Origin: Ctena decussata
Lineage: Eukaryota; Mollusca; Bivalvia; Lucinida; Lucinidae
DNA length: 64,000 nucleotides
Assembly (NCBI GenBank): GCA_963989385.1
Contig: OZ022498.1
Location: forward strand, 101,665,298-101,729,297
Direction: 5' to 3'
In this document: in pieces, positions 34,621-46,666 of the stretch
How the letters are laid out: each line of letters opens with the position of its first letter
How positions within the stretch are numbered: position 1 is the stretch's first letter
Notes under the pieces: model-generated
What the model saw: only the letters and a program-made list of their open reading frames with translations
The model's database searches: none
What the model was told of the DNA's origin: nothing
Translations under genes and position numbers: made by a program

Positions 34621-35783
34621 CACCTTATTGAAACCCCTTCTTTAAGGTGAATGAATAACTTTCGGGAGAAGCAACTTTGTTACTTTTATTTTTGCCTCCC
34701 TACCCAGTAGGTCTCAACTGTTAGAGAAACTTTTAAAAATGCTCCCTATAGAAATAAATTCTTTCCTTTTGGAAGGGCTTTGTTCTCCAGGGAAGCAGAC
34801 AGGAATTCACAAAAGCTGTCTCCCTTTGTAAAACTAACAGAAAAACGTGAAAGTGTATTTATACAACTTACAAGCAAATGATGTGCCATAAGATTTAGTA
34901 CACTGTAAATGACAAAATACACTATTTCCAGCTCGACAGTAAGACATATCGACGACCGAATCCAAAAATATTATAGGTCTGGACTGCCAAAATTTGACAA
35001 AGCCATGTAACTCTATTCTGAAATTTTCTATCTTTCTTTTTTTAATGTTTTTGTTATAGATGAGAGCGATCACATTGACATCCCAAAACTGATTAAGTTG
35101 CATGGATACATCTCCATGTTTTCTGACAACTTTTACTTAAATAAACGACTTTTGTGTCTTCCTGTTGGATTCTCTGGATGACGTAGCTTTTCTAAATAAG
35201 TAAAAAATTACTCTTCGAGCATCAAATTCTTACCTTAAAGAGTCGACTCCAGTTGAGGAGAGAAGCAAAAATAAAAAATGGCCGAAATGTTTCCCTTAAA
35301 TGGTCATCCATTTACCTAAATTTCATTAGCTTGGCATGTTAAAGCAGGATGCAAATATTTGTTCTGACACCAACATAATTAAAAACTAAATTATTTATTT
35401 GTTCTGACACCAACTGAATTCAAAAGATATGGCTGTTTTGGAAGCTATGAACATATCAAAGAAACGAACATAGCAGACACGGTTTCACTTAGTTTGTAGT
35501 GTGTTCAAGTGCAGTAATGTAATGACCGTGCTACAGTTTTAACAGTTTGATCGGACTCTACTTTTAAAATGATTCATAACGGGCTCAGTGATCACAAAAG
35601 GACCAAGAAAATATAACTACACTAAGGTGAGATAAGGGAGACAAGTGGTCTATAGCCTTTTATATATTTTAAATAACCATTTTTGTCATTTCTAAAAGCT
35701 ATGATTTATACGTTATAAAGCGTATATTCCGTAGTTGTATACCCACTTACTCATTTCTTAATTCGGTAACTGAACAGTTTCAG

Positions 35784-35901
35784 CTATTAAGGACCAAGAG
35801 AGGCCTTCCGAAGAGAAAGGTACCGACATTGGAATTGGCATCAGTGTAATGCTAGTGATGAGCGCTTGTCTGGGGATAGGAATGTATTTCTTCTTAAAAA
35901 G
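35784..35901 (+). CDS. Receptor gene 1, transmembrane exon
   Basis: Exon of 118 bp between GAACAGTTTCAG and AAAAAG|GTATTGG, entering in phase 1 and leaving in phase 2. After a short charged segment (IKDQERPSEEKGTD) comes a hydrophobic span, IGIGISVMLVMSACLGIGMYFF, ending in LKR, the usual stop-transfer basic cluster of a type I membrane protein. Joins in frame to the stalk exon (g+ct gives Ala) and to the tail exon (ag+a gives Arg). The TM exon of gene 2 has the same 1-to-2 phase. A damaged duplicate lies 240 bp downstream at 36024. Confidence 0.65.
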
Positions 35902-36023
35902 GTATTGGTAGAAATAATATCTTCGTAATGTATATTACTACAGTGTTGGACATATTTACGGTCATAAAGATAGTGGTCAATAGGATCCAAAGTAAGGAGT
36001 CGAGGGCATATGAACAGTTTCAG

Positions 36024-36096
36024 CTATTCAAGGGCCCAGAGAGGCATTTCGAAAACAAAGGGACCGACCTTGGAATTGGCATCAATGTCATGCTGT
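36024..36096 (+). pseudogene. Degenerate duplicate of gene 1 transmembrane exon
   Basis: Sequence from the acceptor (GAACAGTTTCAGCTATT) through ACCGACCTTGGAATTGGCATCA repeats the real TM exon at 35784 with scattered changes. It has one extra base soon after the acceptor, which shifts the frame, and similarity stops at ATGCTGTGACATCG with no donor. It therefore looks like a local duplication that decayed. It sits in the last intron of gene 1. Confidence 0.6.
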
Positions 36097-36680
36097 GACA
36101 TCGAGTCTGTTACATTCGATTCATTGATGTATTCCTCGTTGACAAGGAATCCATATTTCAAAAAAATATTTGTATAGAGTTAACTAAATCCAGTTATATC
36201 TGACGTTGATCAAACCCAACGTTCATCAGATCCGGTCAGGACGAGAATGCACGTCAAGCTAATAGAGGGCAATGAAGACGACGCAACATAAAATGAAAAA
36301 ATAAAACAAAATATCAAACTGATTTTGCAGACTACTGGCATTATCAATACAGATGTCATGAACACTAGAAGTGATCCAGTGGCTGTTACGTAAAGTAAAC
36401 GCATTAGTGTTACTGGTTCCAGAAGATTCGATTTCATGTTTGGTTCCTTAATCGTTATTGTTTGTCCACCATATTTCTTTTCAAAGTCCAGGTGGCTGAA
36501 TGTTCTTTTATTGCAAATGCTGGACAATACGAAAGTAGAGGAGGGAGGTTAAACAATAGGAGCAAGCTTGTTACCGTAAAGTTCTAAAGTTTGGGACACT
36601 TAAGATGTCCTAAAAATGGCGCAGTTTGATTTACAATGCAGTAATGCGTCCAAAGAATCAAATGGAATGACAAAATAATA

Positions 36681-36903
36681 TGGAGCCGGGACACGAGAAA
36701 ACCAACAAAGTGGTTGTGCGCCCTGCGCAGACTCAGATCAGCCTGGGCATCTGGGTCTTCCCTAAGAGCTCAAAAGGTAGCTAAGGCTCTAAGTTACCGT
36801 CATACGGACAGCAAAGACTCTGATCAGACTGGGCGGATGCCCAGGCTAATCGGAGTGTGCGCTGGCCGGACAACCACTTTGTTTGCCTACTCGTGACACG
36901 GCT
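36681..36903. mobile_element. FB1, copy 4, in last intron of gene 1
   Basis: Begins TGGAGCCGGGACACGAGAAA, ends TCGTGACACGGCT; left arm shortened by deletion of part of the GTCTGATCAG block. Confidence 0.7.
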
Positions 36904-37324
36904 AGTAATTATTTTTATAGTGTTAGCAAATACCAGACCGCTAATTTAATCTGATCTGGATATTCATTGTTCACTCAGACCTATCTGCCCAAATTATTAG
37001 ATTTTTTGTTTCGGTTGGTAATCGAGCATTGTTTCATGAGCTACAGAGCGATATGAAATAATGTTACAAATTAATTTTTACCATATGCGAGAAGCAAGAT
37101 GATCGGAGAGGGACCGCATTCCGTTGCCTGACGAGACCTTTCTATATCATTTTTGCTTCTAACGTTTGGGGGTTAGCGACACTGAAGACGCAAAATACAG
37201 AAATCCGTCGCACTAAATTTGGTTAAGGTTTTAGATACATATTTAGAGAGAGAAAAACTTCCAGATGGATGCAAAATGCCTAATTATTTAAATGGCTGAA
37301 AGAACCCTTGTTCGCCTATTGCAG

Positions 37325-37664
37325 ACGGAAACTAAAATCCAATGTTTCTTCCAAGACGGAGACATGTTTGAAGGGGACCACCACCATCCCGGCACTAGAC
37401 AGTAACAACAGATGTGCACCAGAGCAACAGAGCGTTGAAAACATCTACGCCTCTATTAACTACGATCTGATTAACAATATGACTGACTCTGCTGATGACA
37501 CAGAATACGATAAGGCAGGCAATGCGCCCAGGACTATTAGTAAAGATTTGCACTATAACCATTTGTCGGAAGTTGACAAAGCTAGATTTTCTGATACCTT
37601 AAAAAGCGTCCTCAGTAAACGTGATACACCGCAATATTCGTTTGCTAAAGAACTCAAAGAATAG
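37325..37664 (+). CDS. Receptor gene 1, terminal exon: ITIM-bearing cytoplasmic tail
   Basis: Terminal coding exon: acceptor TTCGCCTATTGCAG, then an open frame of 112 codons to TAG at 37662. It enters in phase 2, matching the TM exon donor. The tail begins RRKLKSN, a basic juxtamembrane segment, and carries five tyrosines. Two fit the ITIM consensus [S/I/V/L]xYxx[I/V/L]: INYDLI and LHYNHL, 31 residues apart; NIYASI just upstream is a YxxI site lacking the -2 hydrophobic residue. TEYDKA and PQYSFA do not fit. In known receptors tandem ITIMs recruit SH2 phosphatases (SHP-1/2); that function here is inference. No clear AATAAA was seen shortly downstream. Confidence 0.68.
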
Positions 37665-38109
37665 ATAATGCACTGCTCAAAATATTTAAAAGAACAGCTG
37701 GTATTTTCTCATACAACATAACCCAGTTCAACGGCCCATAAACTCGACTGCAAGTGGCCAAGAGTCTCCCATGTTTTCCGGCATTTTGTAGAAGGGTCGA
37801 AGAGAACAAGAATTGCAATACAACTGGTACCTACTCATTTCCATGGAGCAAATTTTGCAGTTTTCGAATTTCTGAAATTAAGGCTTTTGTTTTAATTCTA
37901 TAAAATCTCATAAACTTGAGTTCAAAGTAATACTTTCAAACGAGCCCCCTTGTAAGACATTTAGTTTTAAAGAAAAAAAATGGTTGTTTTGAATTTGGTT
38001 TAAGTGTTCATGCTTTTCACCTGTTTGAAAAAAAGTTCCGAAATTCATTTTTTTACAAATTTCAATGGCAATGAGTAGGATAAATATTGGATCAAAACTT
38101 GTGCAGTCA

Positions 38110-39030
38110 GTAACCTGAACAGAACAGAACAGAGCTTTATTTCAGAATAGTATCTCAGGCCACTCACAGGTGGCATATGAGACAAGAATTCCGCGGAATG
38201 CGGTGTCTCGACTGCTAGCGCTTTGTCACAAAAACAGAGCTCAATCAGCAAAGATGTATGCATGAACCAAGTTTCTTGGCTCTAGCCCTAATAATTTCTG
38301 AGAAACAGACCAAAACTTGTAAACTCTAAAAAACATTGCAAAGTCAGTAAACCATAAAATGTAGGTCAAGACTCAATATTGATGATGACTTTGAGCTCTT
38401 CTCTCCTAGATTAATGCATGACCCAAGTTTCATGGCTCTAGCCCTTATAGTTTCAGAGAAACAGACCTAAATGCGACCAAAATTGCAAAGTCAGTCAACC
38501 GTAAAATGTAGGTCAAGACTAAATATTGATGATGACTTTGAGATTTACTCTTCCAGACGTACCCATGAACCAAGTTTCATGGCTCTAGGCCTTATAGTTT
38601 CTGAGAAAATGACCTAAACGCAAAAACTCGACAAAAATTTGCAAAGTCAGTCAACCGTGACATGTAGGTCAAGACTCAATATTGATGATGGCTTTGAGAT
38701 CTACTCTTCCAGATGTATGCATGAACCTAGTTTCATAGCTCTAGGCCTTATAGCTTCTGAGAAAATGACCTAAACGCAAAAACTCGACAAAAACTTGCAA
38801 AGTCAGTCAACAGTGAAATGAAGGTCAAGACTCAATATTGATGATGGCTTTGAGATCTACTCTTCCAGATGTACGCATGAACCAAGTTTCATGGCTCTAG
38901 GCCTTATAGTTTCTGAGAAAATGACCTAAATGCAAAAACTCGACAAAAGTTTACGCCGACGACGACGCCGACGACGACACCGGAAAAGCATTACCTATGT
39001 CTCGCCTCTGCTTCGCAGGCGAGACAAAAA
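38110..39030. repeat. Tandem array, about 152-bp unit
   Basis: Five units marked by ATGAACCAAGTTTCATGGCT near 38271, 38416, 38572, 38722 and 38876. Closes with (GACGAC)n and GTCTCGCCTC / GAGGCGAGAC-like inverted end at about 38998-39027. Starts right after the gene 1 terminal exon. Confidence 0.75.
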
Positions 39031-39201
39031 CGTACATACATAATAAGATTGCAGGGTAACGGACATAATCTCGACACTCTTGAAGAATTGCCAAAATAAA
39101 TGAATGTTAAACGTCTTTGTCGATCACACGTGAGGATGCGTTGCAGTCTTCAATAAAAATACAGGGTGTTCCTTCAAATATTTTGAGCAATCTGTGATAA
39201 A

Positions 39202-39438
39202 TGAGCCGCGACACGGGAAAATTAACAAAGTGGTTGTGCGCCCAGCAAAGACTCAGATTAGCCTGGGTATCCGCCCAGTCTATTCAGAGGTTTTGCTGGC
39301 CGCATGAAGGTAGCTTAGACCCTTTGCTACCCCTTAAGCGCACGGCAAAGACTCTGGTCAGACTATGGATGCTCAGGCTGATCTGAGTCTTCGCTGGGCG
39401 CACATGCCACTTTGTTGGTTTTGTCATGTCGTGGCTCA
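39202..39438. mobile_element. Foldback element FB1, copy 5
   Basis: Ends TGAGCCGCGACACGGGAAAA / TTTTGTCATGTCGTGGCTCA; AA on both flanks. Confidence 0.75.
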
Positions 39439-39711
39439 AATGTATGCTGATTGATAGTCTCAATTACCGTAAAATTCTATTACTCGGACTCCGAAGATAG
39501 TTACTGTAACTGTAATAAAATTTCCTTTTAAAAGGAAGGCTTGCACAGCCAGAACAGTGAAATTTTCATGAGAACCCGATTGTTAGTGCACTTTCTGTTG
39601 CTTACTTTTATTTAGCAAAGTATTTAATTTCTAACTTCTTGAATGGTGGCATTATCCACGGGTGTAAGGTAAAAACAAGTGTAGAATTTATTTGAAAAAC
39701 AAATTGAGGAA

Positions 39712-39714
<3 letters not shown>

Positions 39715-39763
<49 letters not shown>

Positions 39764-39786
39764 CAACAACAACAACAACAACAACA
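39715..39786. repeat. Microsatellites (AC)n and (AAC)n
   Basis: About 24 AC units to 39762, then about eight AAC units. No gene nearby. Confidence 0.9.
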
Positions 39787-40736
39787 AAAAACAGTTTTCC
39801 AACATTTTGGCCGGCCGTTATTCATGTCTCAAGGAAAATAACTATATGGACCTATTTCAAGTCTTTTCTTTACGGCTGTTGAGTCACATTTAGTCTGAAG
39901 CAAAATTTTAGAAAAGACTGTTTCAAACCCATGTCTATGGAATCTTGGCACATCTGAACTTGGCATCAAAAGAAGAAGTAAATTAATATTTACTGAAGTT
40001 TATTTTTGGTTTAAGTGGCATCAGTGGCAGTGACTAGAAACAAAATTTTGACACTCTAAGAAGAAAATACATGCTGTTATTGTTTGGACAATAACTTGCT
40101 TTACACCATTTGGGAACAACAAAGCACGGAACCTATTGCGTTAGTATTTACATGAACTTCCGACAAATGAAATTTATCTTTTATATTTATGCTATGTTTT
40201 TACATCAAGTTTGTTTACTCATTCATGAAGTTGTGACTAATTTAACGCCAAGCAAAGGACAAAGAATAGTTATTAACCAACGTGCTTGGTAATGAAGTAC
40301 AGCAGCCGTCACTATGACGACGTATATCAAACGTTACGTCGGCCAATCATTTATTTGAATTATCCGTGACATTGCTTACGCGTAAGATTGCATGAATGTG
40401 TGTTGTTCGTGGATGTATGAACATCGTCAGTCCAGGCTTATTTAAGAACAGGTCTGATCCGTAACCGGCAAGTCCACTTTTTGCTAAGGTTGACTGCCCA
40501 TTTTAGCACAATTTAAATACTCATATTTGTTCTCTATGTTATGTTTATATATGCTCATGGGTCATCATGGCCTAATGCATCAAAAAAGTATCGTAACTTC
40601 TCTTTTTAATTTTTGCATCATAATAAACACCAAAAAATAAGGAACGTGGTCACTTTAAATAATTATTCAGTTGTTGAATGAGAGTGCCTGAATGCTAATG
40701 TATAAAGGGTAAGACTGTTGGATGCTCTCGATCTAT

Positions 40737-41187
40737 TAACCCATTTATGCCTGGTACTCTTCTGTCCATATAAGCTGGATGAGCCCATTTGTCAATTAAG
40801 GGGTGGCTAGTTTAGTTTATTTATATCATTTTCAAGGAGAAATACCCATTTGAGCCGCGACACGACAAAACCAACAATGTGGTTGTGCGCCCGGTGCAGA
40901 CACAGATCAGCCTGGTCATCCGCCCAGTTTGATCAGACCCTTGGTTAAGTGCTCAAAGTGTAGCTAAGGGTCTAAGCTACCTCCATGCGGACAGCGAAGA
41001 CTCTGATCAGACTGGGCGGATGCCCAGGCTGATCTGAATCTGCGCTGGGCGCACAACAACATTATTGGTTTTGTCGTTTCGCGGCTCATTTGTCTTATGC
41101 AAATAGTGAAGACCCTGATAAGACGCCTTGTTTTGTGGCGTCTGATCTGGGTATGCACTGGCCATTTTTTGAAGCACAAAATGGGTT
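40737..41187. mobile_element. MITE M2, copy 1 (split by FB1)
   Basis: Begins TTAACCCATTTATGCC and ends ACAAAATGGGTTATT, so termini are inverted. Contains GTCAATTAAGGGGTG, and CTTATGCAAATAGTG followed by a hairpin GACGCC...GGCGTC. The FB1 copy at 40851-41088 sits inside. Confidence 0.55.
40851..41088. mobile_element. FB1, copy 6, nested in a second MITE
   Basis: Ends TGAGCCGCGACACGACAAAA / TTTTGTCGTTTCGCGGCTCA. Inserted in the element at 40737-41187; the related element at 56948-57190 reads straight through the site (CTCATTTGTCTTATGCAAA), so this is a clean insertion with about 2 bp (TT) duplicated. Confidence 0.75.
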
Positions 41188-41410
41188 ATTGAATGACACG
41201 CAGACATGTCATTATTAATCAGGCTTTTTGTATTGGACTAGTTATCAGTCCGCGGTCTGAGGCAACGACCAAGCAATGCCACGCAATGCAGTCGCCTTCA
41301 ACTTATAGAGCTGCGCGAGAAAAACTAAACACTCTCTCGATTTATAATCCTTTTATCGATTAAAATCCTTCAGGACAGTATTTTTATGGCTGACCTCAGC
41401 TCAGGAAAGA

Positions 41411-41577
41411 GTGAGTGAGTGATGGAACTCGGGTTTAACGTCCCACCAACAACGAGGTCATATGGAGACGGGACCTCGGTTTAAAGTCTCATCCGAAAGA
41501 CCGGAGAAGCGGGGGATCGAACTTGCGACCCCTGGATTGGTAGTCTGGAGTGTTATCCACTACGCTACATCCGCTTC
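41411..41577 (-). mobile_element. tRNA-derived SINE-C with 12-bp target duplication
   Basis: Minus strand: GAAGCGGATGTAGCGTAGTG (A box), AGTTCGATCCCC (B box), body, tail (ACTC)n. Flanked by GCTCAGGAAAGA at 41399-41410 and 41578-41589. Confidence 0.75.
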
Positions 41578-41935
41578 GCTCAGGAAAGAACACCTCAGTT
41601 ATTCAATACAGCTGACCTCATATGAGGTGTTACAAAACGATTCGTAGATTCAGTAAAGTACCCAACAGTAAGATAACCTGCACAGTGCACGAATTTGTGA
41701 AAAAAGTGAGAGAGAAAAAAAAGAAAAGAAAAGTAACAGCACTTAAATCGTGCAATTATTCTTTAATAATCTGGACCTTGAAACAAAATAATTTACGAAC
41801 AAAGAGACCTTAAATGACAAAATTGACTTATTCAATTTTATGAGGACAGAATGGCCCACTGTACAGGCATAAATGGATTAAAAATAGTAATAATTAATGC
41901 ACTGGCTACAGAAGTCAGTGGAAGTCACATGACGT

Positions 41936-42190
41936 GCTTCAAATTTATTATCAATTAATTTGAGACACGTCATGTGACTTCCAACAATTCGGCAATTTTG
42001 TTATATGATATTCATATCAAATTTCTTATTTATACATGGTAATGAGAGACCTCACTATTGGCTCTATGGCTTAGGTCACTTCCATGGATGGCTGATGTGA
42101 CAAGCGAAGTCTCTGGTAAGACTGCACTTTATGTGCAGCCTAATCACCTTGTCACCAATGCCATATTGTTGGAAATCACATGATGTGGCT
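41936..42190. mobile_element. MITE M4, copy 1
   Basis: Ends CACGTCATGTGACTTCCAAC / GTTGGAAATCACATGATGTGG are inverted; interior shared with 52300-52506 (GAGACCTCACT, GACAAGCGAAGT). Confidence 0.55.
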
Positions 42191-42928
42191 TAGTATTTCC
42201 AGTAAGTTTCAGTAGGAAGCAATATTTTATTACCCGTGGAAGCATGGTACTGAAAGTGTTGTCTATTGTGTAGAATCCATTGTTCATTGCCAAGAGTTCA
42301 ACAATGCATGTGAAGGAAGTGAAAGTACTATTTGATTGTCAAATGAATGATTGATGTCGCGTGCAAAAAGGACATTAAGCAATGTGCGTACAATCAACAC
42401 TCAAATCAGACTGCGCAGCTGAAAAAAAATGATCACAGGATTCATTTGTTGTCGCTTTCTATATTTGCCAGGATACATATATGGTATATACTTAAAGGGA
42501 AGACTCAGATCAAATTGTGCAGACGAGGATGATGCCGTAAGATACTTTTTCACACGACGGCAATACAGTGTATATTGCAAGTGTTTTTTTTTTCAAGGAG
42601 TTTGAATGTTTGTGTTTTCTGTATGAGTATATTTCATAAGTGATATGATCGGCATCGGTGAAAAGGACCATTAAGCTGGTCAAGTGTACGTCAAAAATAA
42701 ACATCCAATGCACTTCAAATTTCTGTTGCAATTTATTCCACTCAGTTAAATATCCCATAACTGATGTGCCTGGTGGTATGTTTAAATCTAATCAATTTTG
42801 TAAGATACAGACTTTAAGCTCTGGTGTGAAAATAAGTTTCTGGCTCTAAATATATAGAAAACCGAAGTTTTTAAAAGACACTTCCCCTTTACCACCCCCC
42901 CTCCTGCCCACACCCCTTGCTTCAATAA

Positions 42929-44090
42929 TCAGGGTGGATGATCACGTGGTTTTCACGTCACAGGACATACTGGGAATTCCAGTACAACGATTGCTTCGTG
43001 GTATTTTCTTTTCAAGATAACGTCTTTATTGCTAAATGCAGTCTTAAAGACTAAAGCGCAGTGAATCACAGTATCCGAACTGACTGAACCATATCTTCCG
43101 GTTTTCATAACGGTGAATCGAGAGTACAAACATTCGCTTATAACCAGTAGTCGGAAATCATTATGTTTTGAGATTTTATCCGGAACCTACTGCGTCATTC
43201 ATAGTTATTCAACTTTGAAAATGTTATGAGGTAAGTTTAATATAATTTGCTATTCGGTCTTTTACTTTATTGCCCTGTACAATGTCATGTATGGGTGGGT
43301 AGTAATTGATACAGTATTCAAATCGCCCTTGGCATGATTCTAAAACCATTTTGAGCCTTTTTTACATGTTTTATAAAAAATCTTTAAAATAAACGGAAGG
43401 CGTTATCAATCTACAGTTTGTTAGTTTTGATAATAGGATGGTAGCTAGGTTTTGCACGACACAAACTCGTGTTAAATTAAGCTGCTCGGAATAAAATTTC
43501 TGTGACGGCCAAGAGGTTTACATTGTACAGGATAATAAAGTAAAAGACCGAAGAGCAAATCATATTAAACTTACCTCTTTGCATTTTCGAAGCTGAATAA
43601 GTATAAATGACACAGCAGACTCCGGATAAAATCTCAAAACATAATGATTTCCGACTACTGGTTACAAGCGAATTTTGTACCCTCGATTCAACGCTATGAA
43701 AACCGGAAGAGATGGTACAGTCAGTTCGGATACTGTGTGAATGCGTGGTCGTAAGTAATTTTAACTGGTGTTCTTGTTTTACTGAGAGTTTACTTGTTTA
43801 CACGTTTAAACCTCCCCCCGTTTTTGAGCTACAACATCATTCGCGTGCCACAGTCTACTTTCGGTTTCGGATCTTGGGGTACGATTAAATAGAAAAACTA
43901 TAAAACTCACGATAAAATCGAGAATATCATCTGAGAGTACCCATGTCTACACATTCACTGCGCTGCATTTTGAAAGAATGCATACAGAAACAATGAAATT
44001 ATTTACTAAAACGGCAAGAATTCCCGGCGTTTCCTTGTTCAGAATGGCGTAAGAAAATGACGCTATAAAGTACGTGATCATCCACCCTGA
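42929..44090. mobile_element. Long inverted-repeat element with TAA duplication (Harbinger-like MITE)
   Basis: Perfect 19-bp ends TCAGGGTGGATGATCACGT and inverse, flanked by TAA on each side; a 3-bp TWA duplication is typical of PIF/Harbinger. Inside, arms 43068-43285 and 43520-43735 (e.g. ATTATGTTTTGAGATTTTAT and inverse) form a second, longer foldback. No transposase frame. Confidence 0.65.
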
Positions 44091-44289
44091 TAATCGACGG
44101 GTTTACAGGACGACAGACGTGGCATGGCACATGACACATAGTTCATGCAACCACTTTGTCGCAAGCAAGTTTTGTTTAGACGATTAGACATGTTGCATGC
44201 AACTGATAATTGTGAAGCAACATATGTTTTGAGCTTTTACAAGATAACAATTGTAGCTTGAAACATTATCATACGAAATACGTCGCCCG

Positions 44290-45465
44290 TGTAATTTCAT
44301 CTTTTTACAAAAGTAGCAAGTGAAGCAAGGGAGGGAAAAAAGTAATCTACAGTTGTAACTAGAAAATTGTGTCTGTAAGACACTAATGATGCCCCCGTGC
44401 AGTGCCTGTCACATGACCTGTATATCCATACAGCACCTACCATGAATCCATTGTAAACATTACACGAAGTCCATACCCTACCATGTAAAAAATTGCCCAA
44501 AAATGACTAAGTTAAAAAGACTGTTATTCTGTCCAAATTAATTTTAGATCTATCAAAATGCTTCAAGCATGTCTTCAAATATGTCCACAATATGTAGACA
44601 AGGTTTGAAAAAGATCCATTGAAACCTGGGGGACAGGTTGATAACACAAACTCCATACCCTACAATGCAAAAATTTGCCTAAAATGACTATTATTATTAA
44701 AGTTCAAAAGGCCGTAATTGTCAAAATTAATTCAAGGTTCAAGAAAACCCCACATGCACATCTTCAATATGTCAACAACATGTACACAAGGTTTAAAAAA
44801 GAGCCATTTAAAACTGTGAGAGGAGTTGATTACACAAACTCTTTACCCTACAGTGCAAAAATTTGCCTAAAATGACTAAGTTCAAAAGGCCGTAATTGTC
44901 AAAATTAATTCTAGGTTCAAGAAAACCCCACATGCACATCTTCAATATGTCAACAACATGTACACAAGGTTTAAAAAAGATCCATTAAAAACTGTGAGAG
45001 AAGTTGATTTCACATACTCTATACCCTACAATGCAAAAATTTGCCTAAAATGACTAAGTTCAAAAGGCCGTAATTCTGTGAAAATTAATTCTAGCTCCAT
45101 CAAAAATATACAGGCACATCTTCAATATGTCCACAACTTGTATGCAAAGTTTGATGAAGATCCATTGAAAACTGTGGGGGAAGTTGATTACACAAATTTT
45201 ATACCTTAAAGCGTGACAAACAGACAGACGGACCGACAGACAGACAGACAGACAGACGGACGGAGACATGCACATCTTCAATGTGTCCACAACTTGTATG
45301 CAAAGTTTGAAAAAGATCCATTGAAAACTGTGGGAGGAGTTGATTACACAAACTCTATACTTTAAAGCGTGACGAACAGACAGACGGACAGACAGACAGA
45401 CGGACGGACGGACGGACAGACAGGGGCAAATCTTAATGCCCCCTGACTATTGTCACGGGGGCATA
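44290..45465. repeat. Tandem array, about 180-bp unit, with ACAG/ACGG microsatellites
   Basis: About five units marked by AAAATGACTAAGTTCAAAAG and CCACATGCACATCTTCAATA. Contains GACAGACAGACAGACGGACG runs at 45222-45268 and 45380-45424. Ends with inverted GCCCCCTGAC / GTCACGGGGGCA. Architecture matches pearl-type non-autonomous Helentrons of bivalves. Confidence 0.75.
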
Positions 45466-45944
45466 AAAAATGATAAAAGATAATAAAAGTGTGGGTGGGT
45501 GGGTTGGGTGGTCGTTATTCGACATTTCGTTTCTGAAAAAAGACTTAAGTCCTCTGTTTTAACAAAAATATTGCATAAACCTATCCGCAGCTTCAGTATG
45601 CTAATTTTAGCACATTAGCTAAGAGATGTCTCCGATAGACATGTAAAACCACACAGTAATTTATTAATGGGGAAGTTTTGTACTCTGTGATTTTCTAAAA
45701 CTACACATAGTGGAAGCGACTTCAACGTCAGTTATATTTCTGAAATATGCAAATTTTAGTCATGATAGAAAATACGCGTTTTTACCCACTTGTATGTATT
45801 CGCCATAAATGATATTGGCTGTTGTCTGTTGGTACATAAATCATCGATTAATTGTAACTGTCATTGTGAATGATATGTTGACAAACCGTACAGCGTAGCT
45901 AAGGTCAGTATAACATTGTATGCGACTCCGCCCCTTCAATATCT

Positions 45945-46128
45945 CTCAGTGATTTAAGCGCTGGCCTACTGATCTAGCGGAACCGGGTTCGAGCCCCGCT
46001 TGAGGCGAGGATCTTTCTTACCGTAAACGGGGTTCCATTGCACAAAGTCTTTCATTACCACCCACCCATCGTCTTGATATGACTGAAACTGTCGAAAAGG
46101 ACGTAAAGTCGCATGTCATCATCAATAT
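45945..46128 (+). mobile_element. tRNA-derived SINE-B, copy 2
   Basis: GTGATTTAAGCGCTGGCC, B box GGTTCGAGCCC, GATCTTTCTTACCGTAAACG, GAAAAGGACGTAAAGTC; tail short (ATCATC). Confidence 0.65.
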
Positions 46129-46666
46129 CTATAGAGCAGTCACTGCTTTATCATTAACTTTACGGGTATTCGGATGAAAAGTTTACTTTCAAATATACAC
46201 AAGAACTCAGCAAGAAGCTTGTAGATCAGTACAGCTGAAGTATTTCGACGCTCATTCACTCTAATTTTAAAATAAAAATGATCTTTTGAAATATGCGTCT
46301 AGCGAAATGAGTGTGAGTTGATATTTGTTGTAACTGGTCAATGTTTAGCTTTAGAATCATAACGGGGATTATACAATTTTGCTGCCAGTGCTGTTGACTC
46401 AGCCAATACGTTACCCTACATACAAAAATGCATATGCGTCTGCCAACCAAAAGGCAAGCGAAAGCAGTATTAACTCGGTCAGCTGTCACTTAAATCAATA
46501 TGTCAAATCCTAGGCCAACAGCCCCCTTGCATAGTCACTGCTTGGTCGAAAGCACAGGTAAGCAAATATGCATGGCCCCATGATCATAACTTGCATGTTT
46601 CATTATAATCTACACCTTAAGTTTATGCCGCTCCTAGCAGCTAAACTGCAACATTCTGATAAAATT

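Noticed and set aside
34834..35103. Minus-strand frame of 89 codons with several Cys
   Set aside because: Overlaps an interspersed repeat; Cys spacing does not match the lectin-like or CUB-like exons.
36210..36527. Minus-strand frame of 105 codons with a hydrophobic C-terminal half
   Set aside because: Lies within the last intron of gene 1 on the opposite strand, has no recognisable domain and no splice or promoter support.
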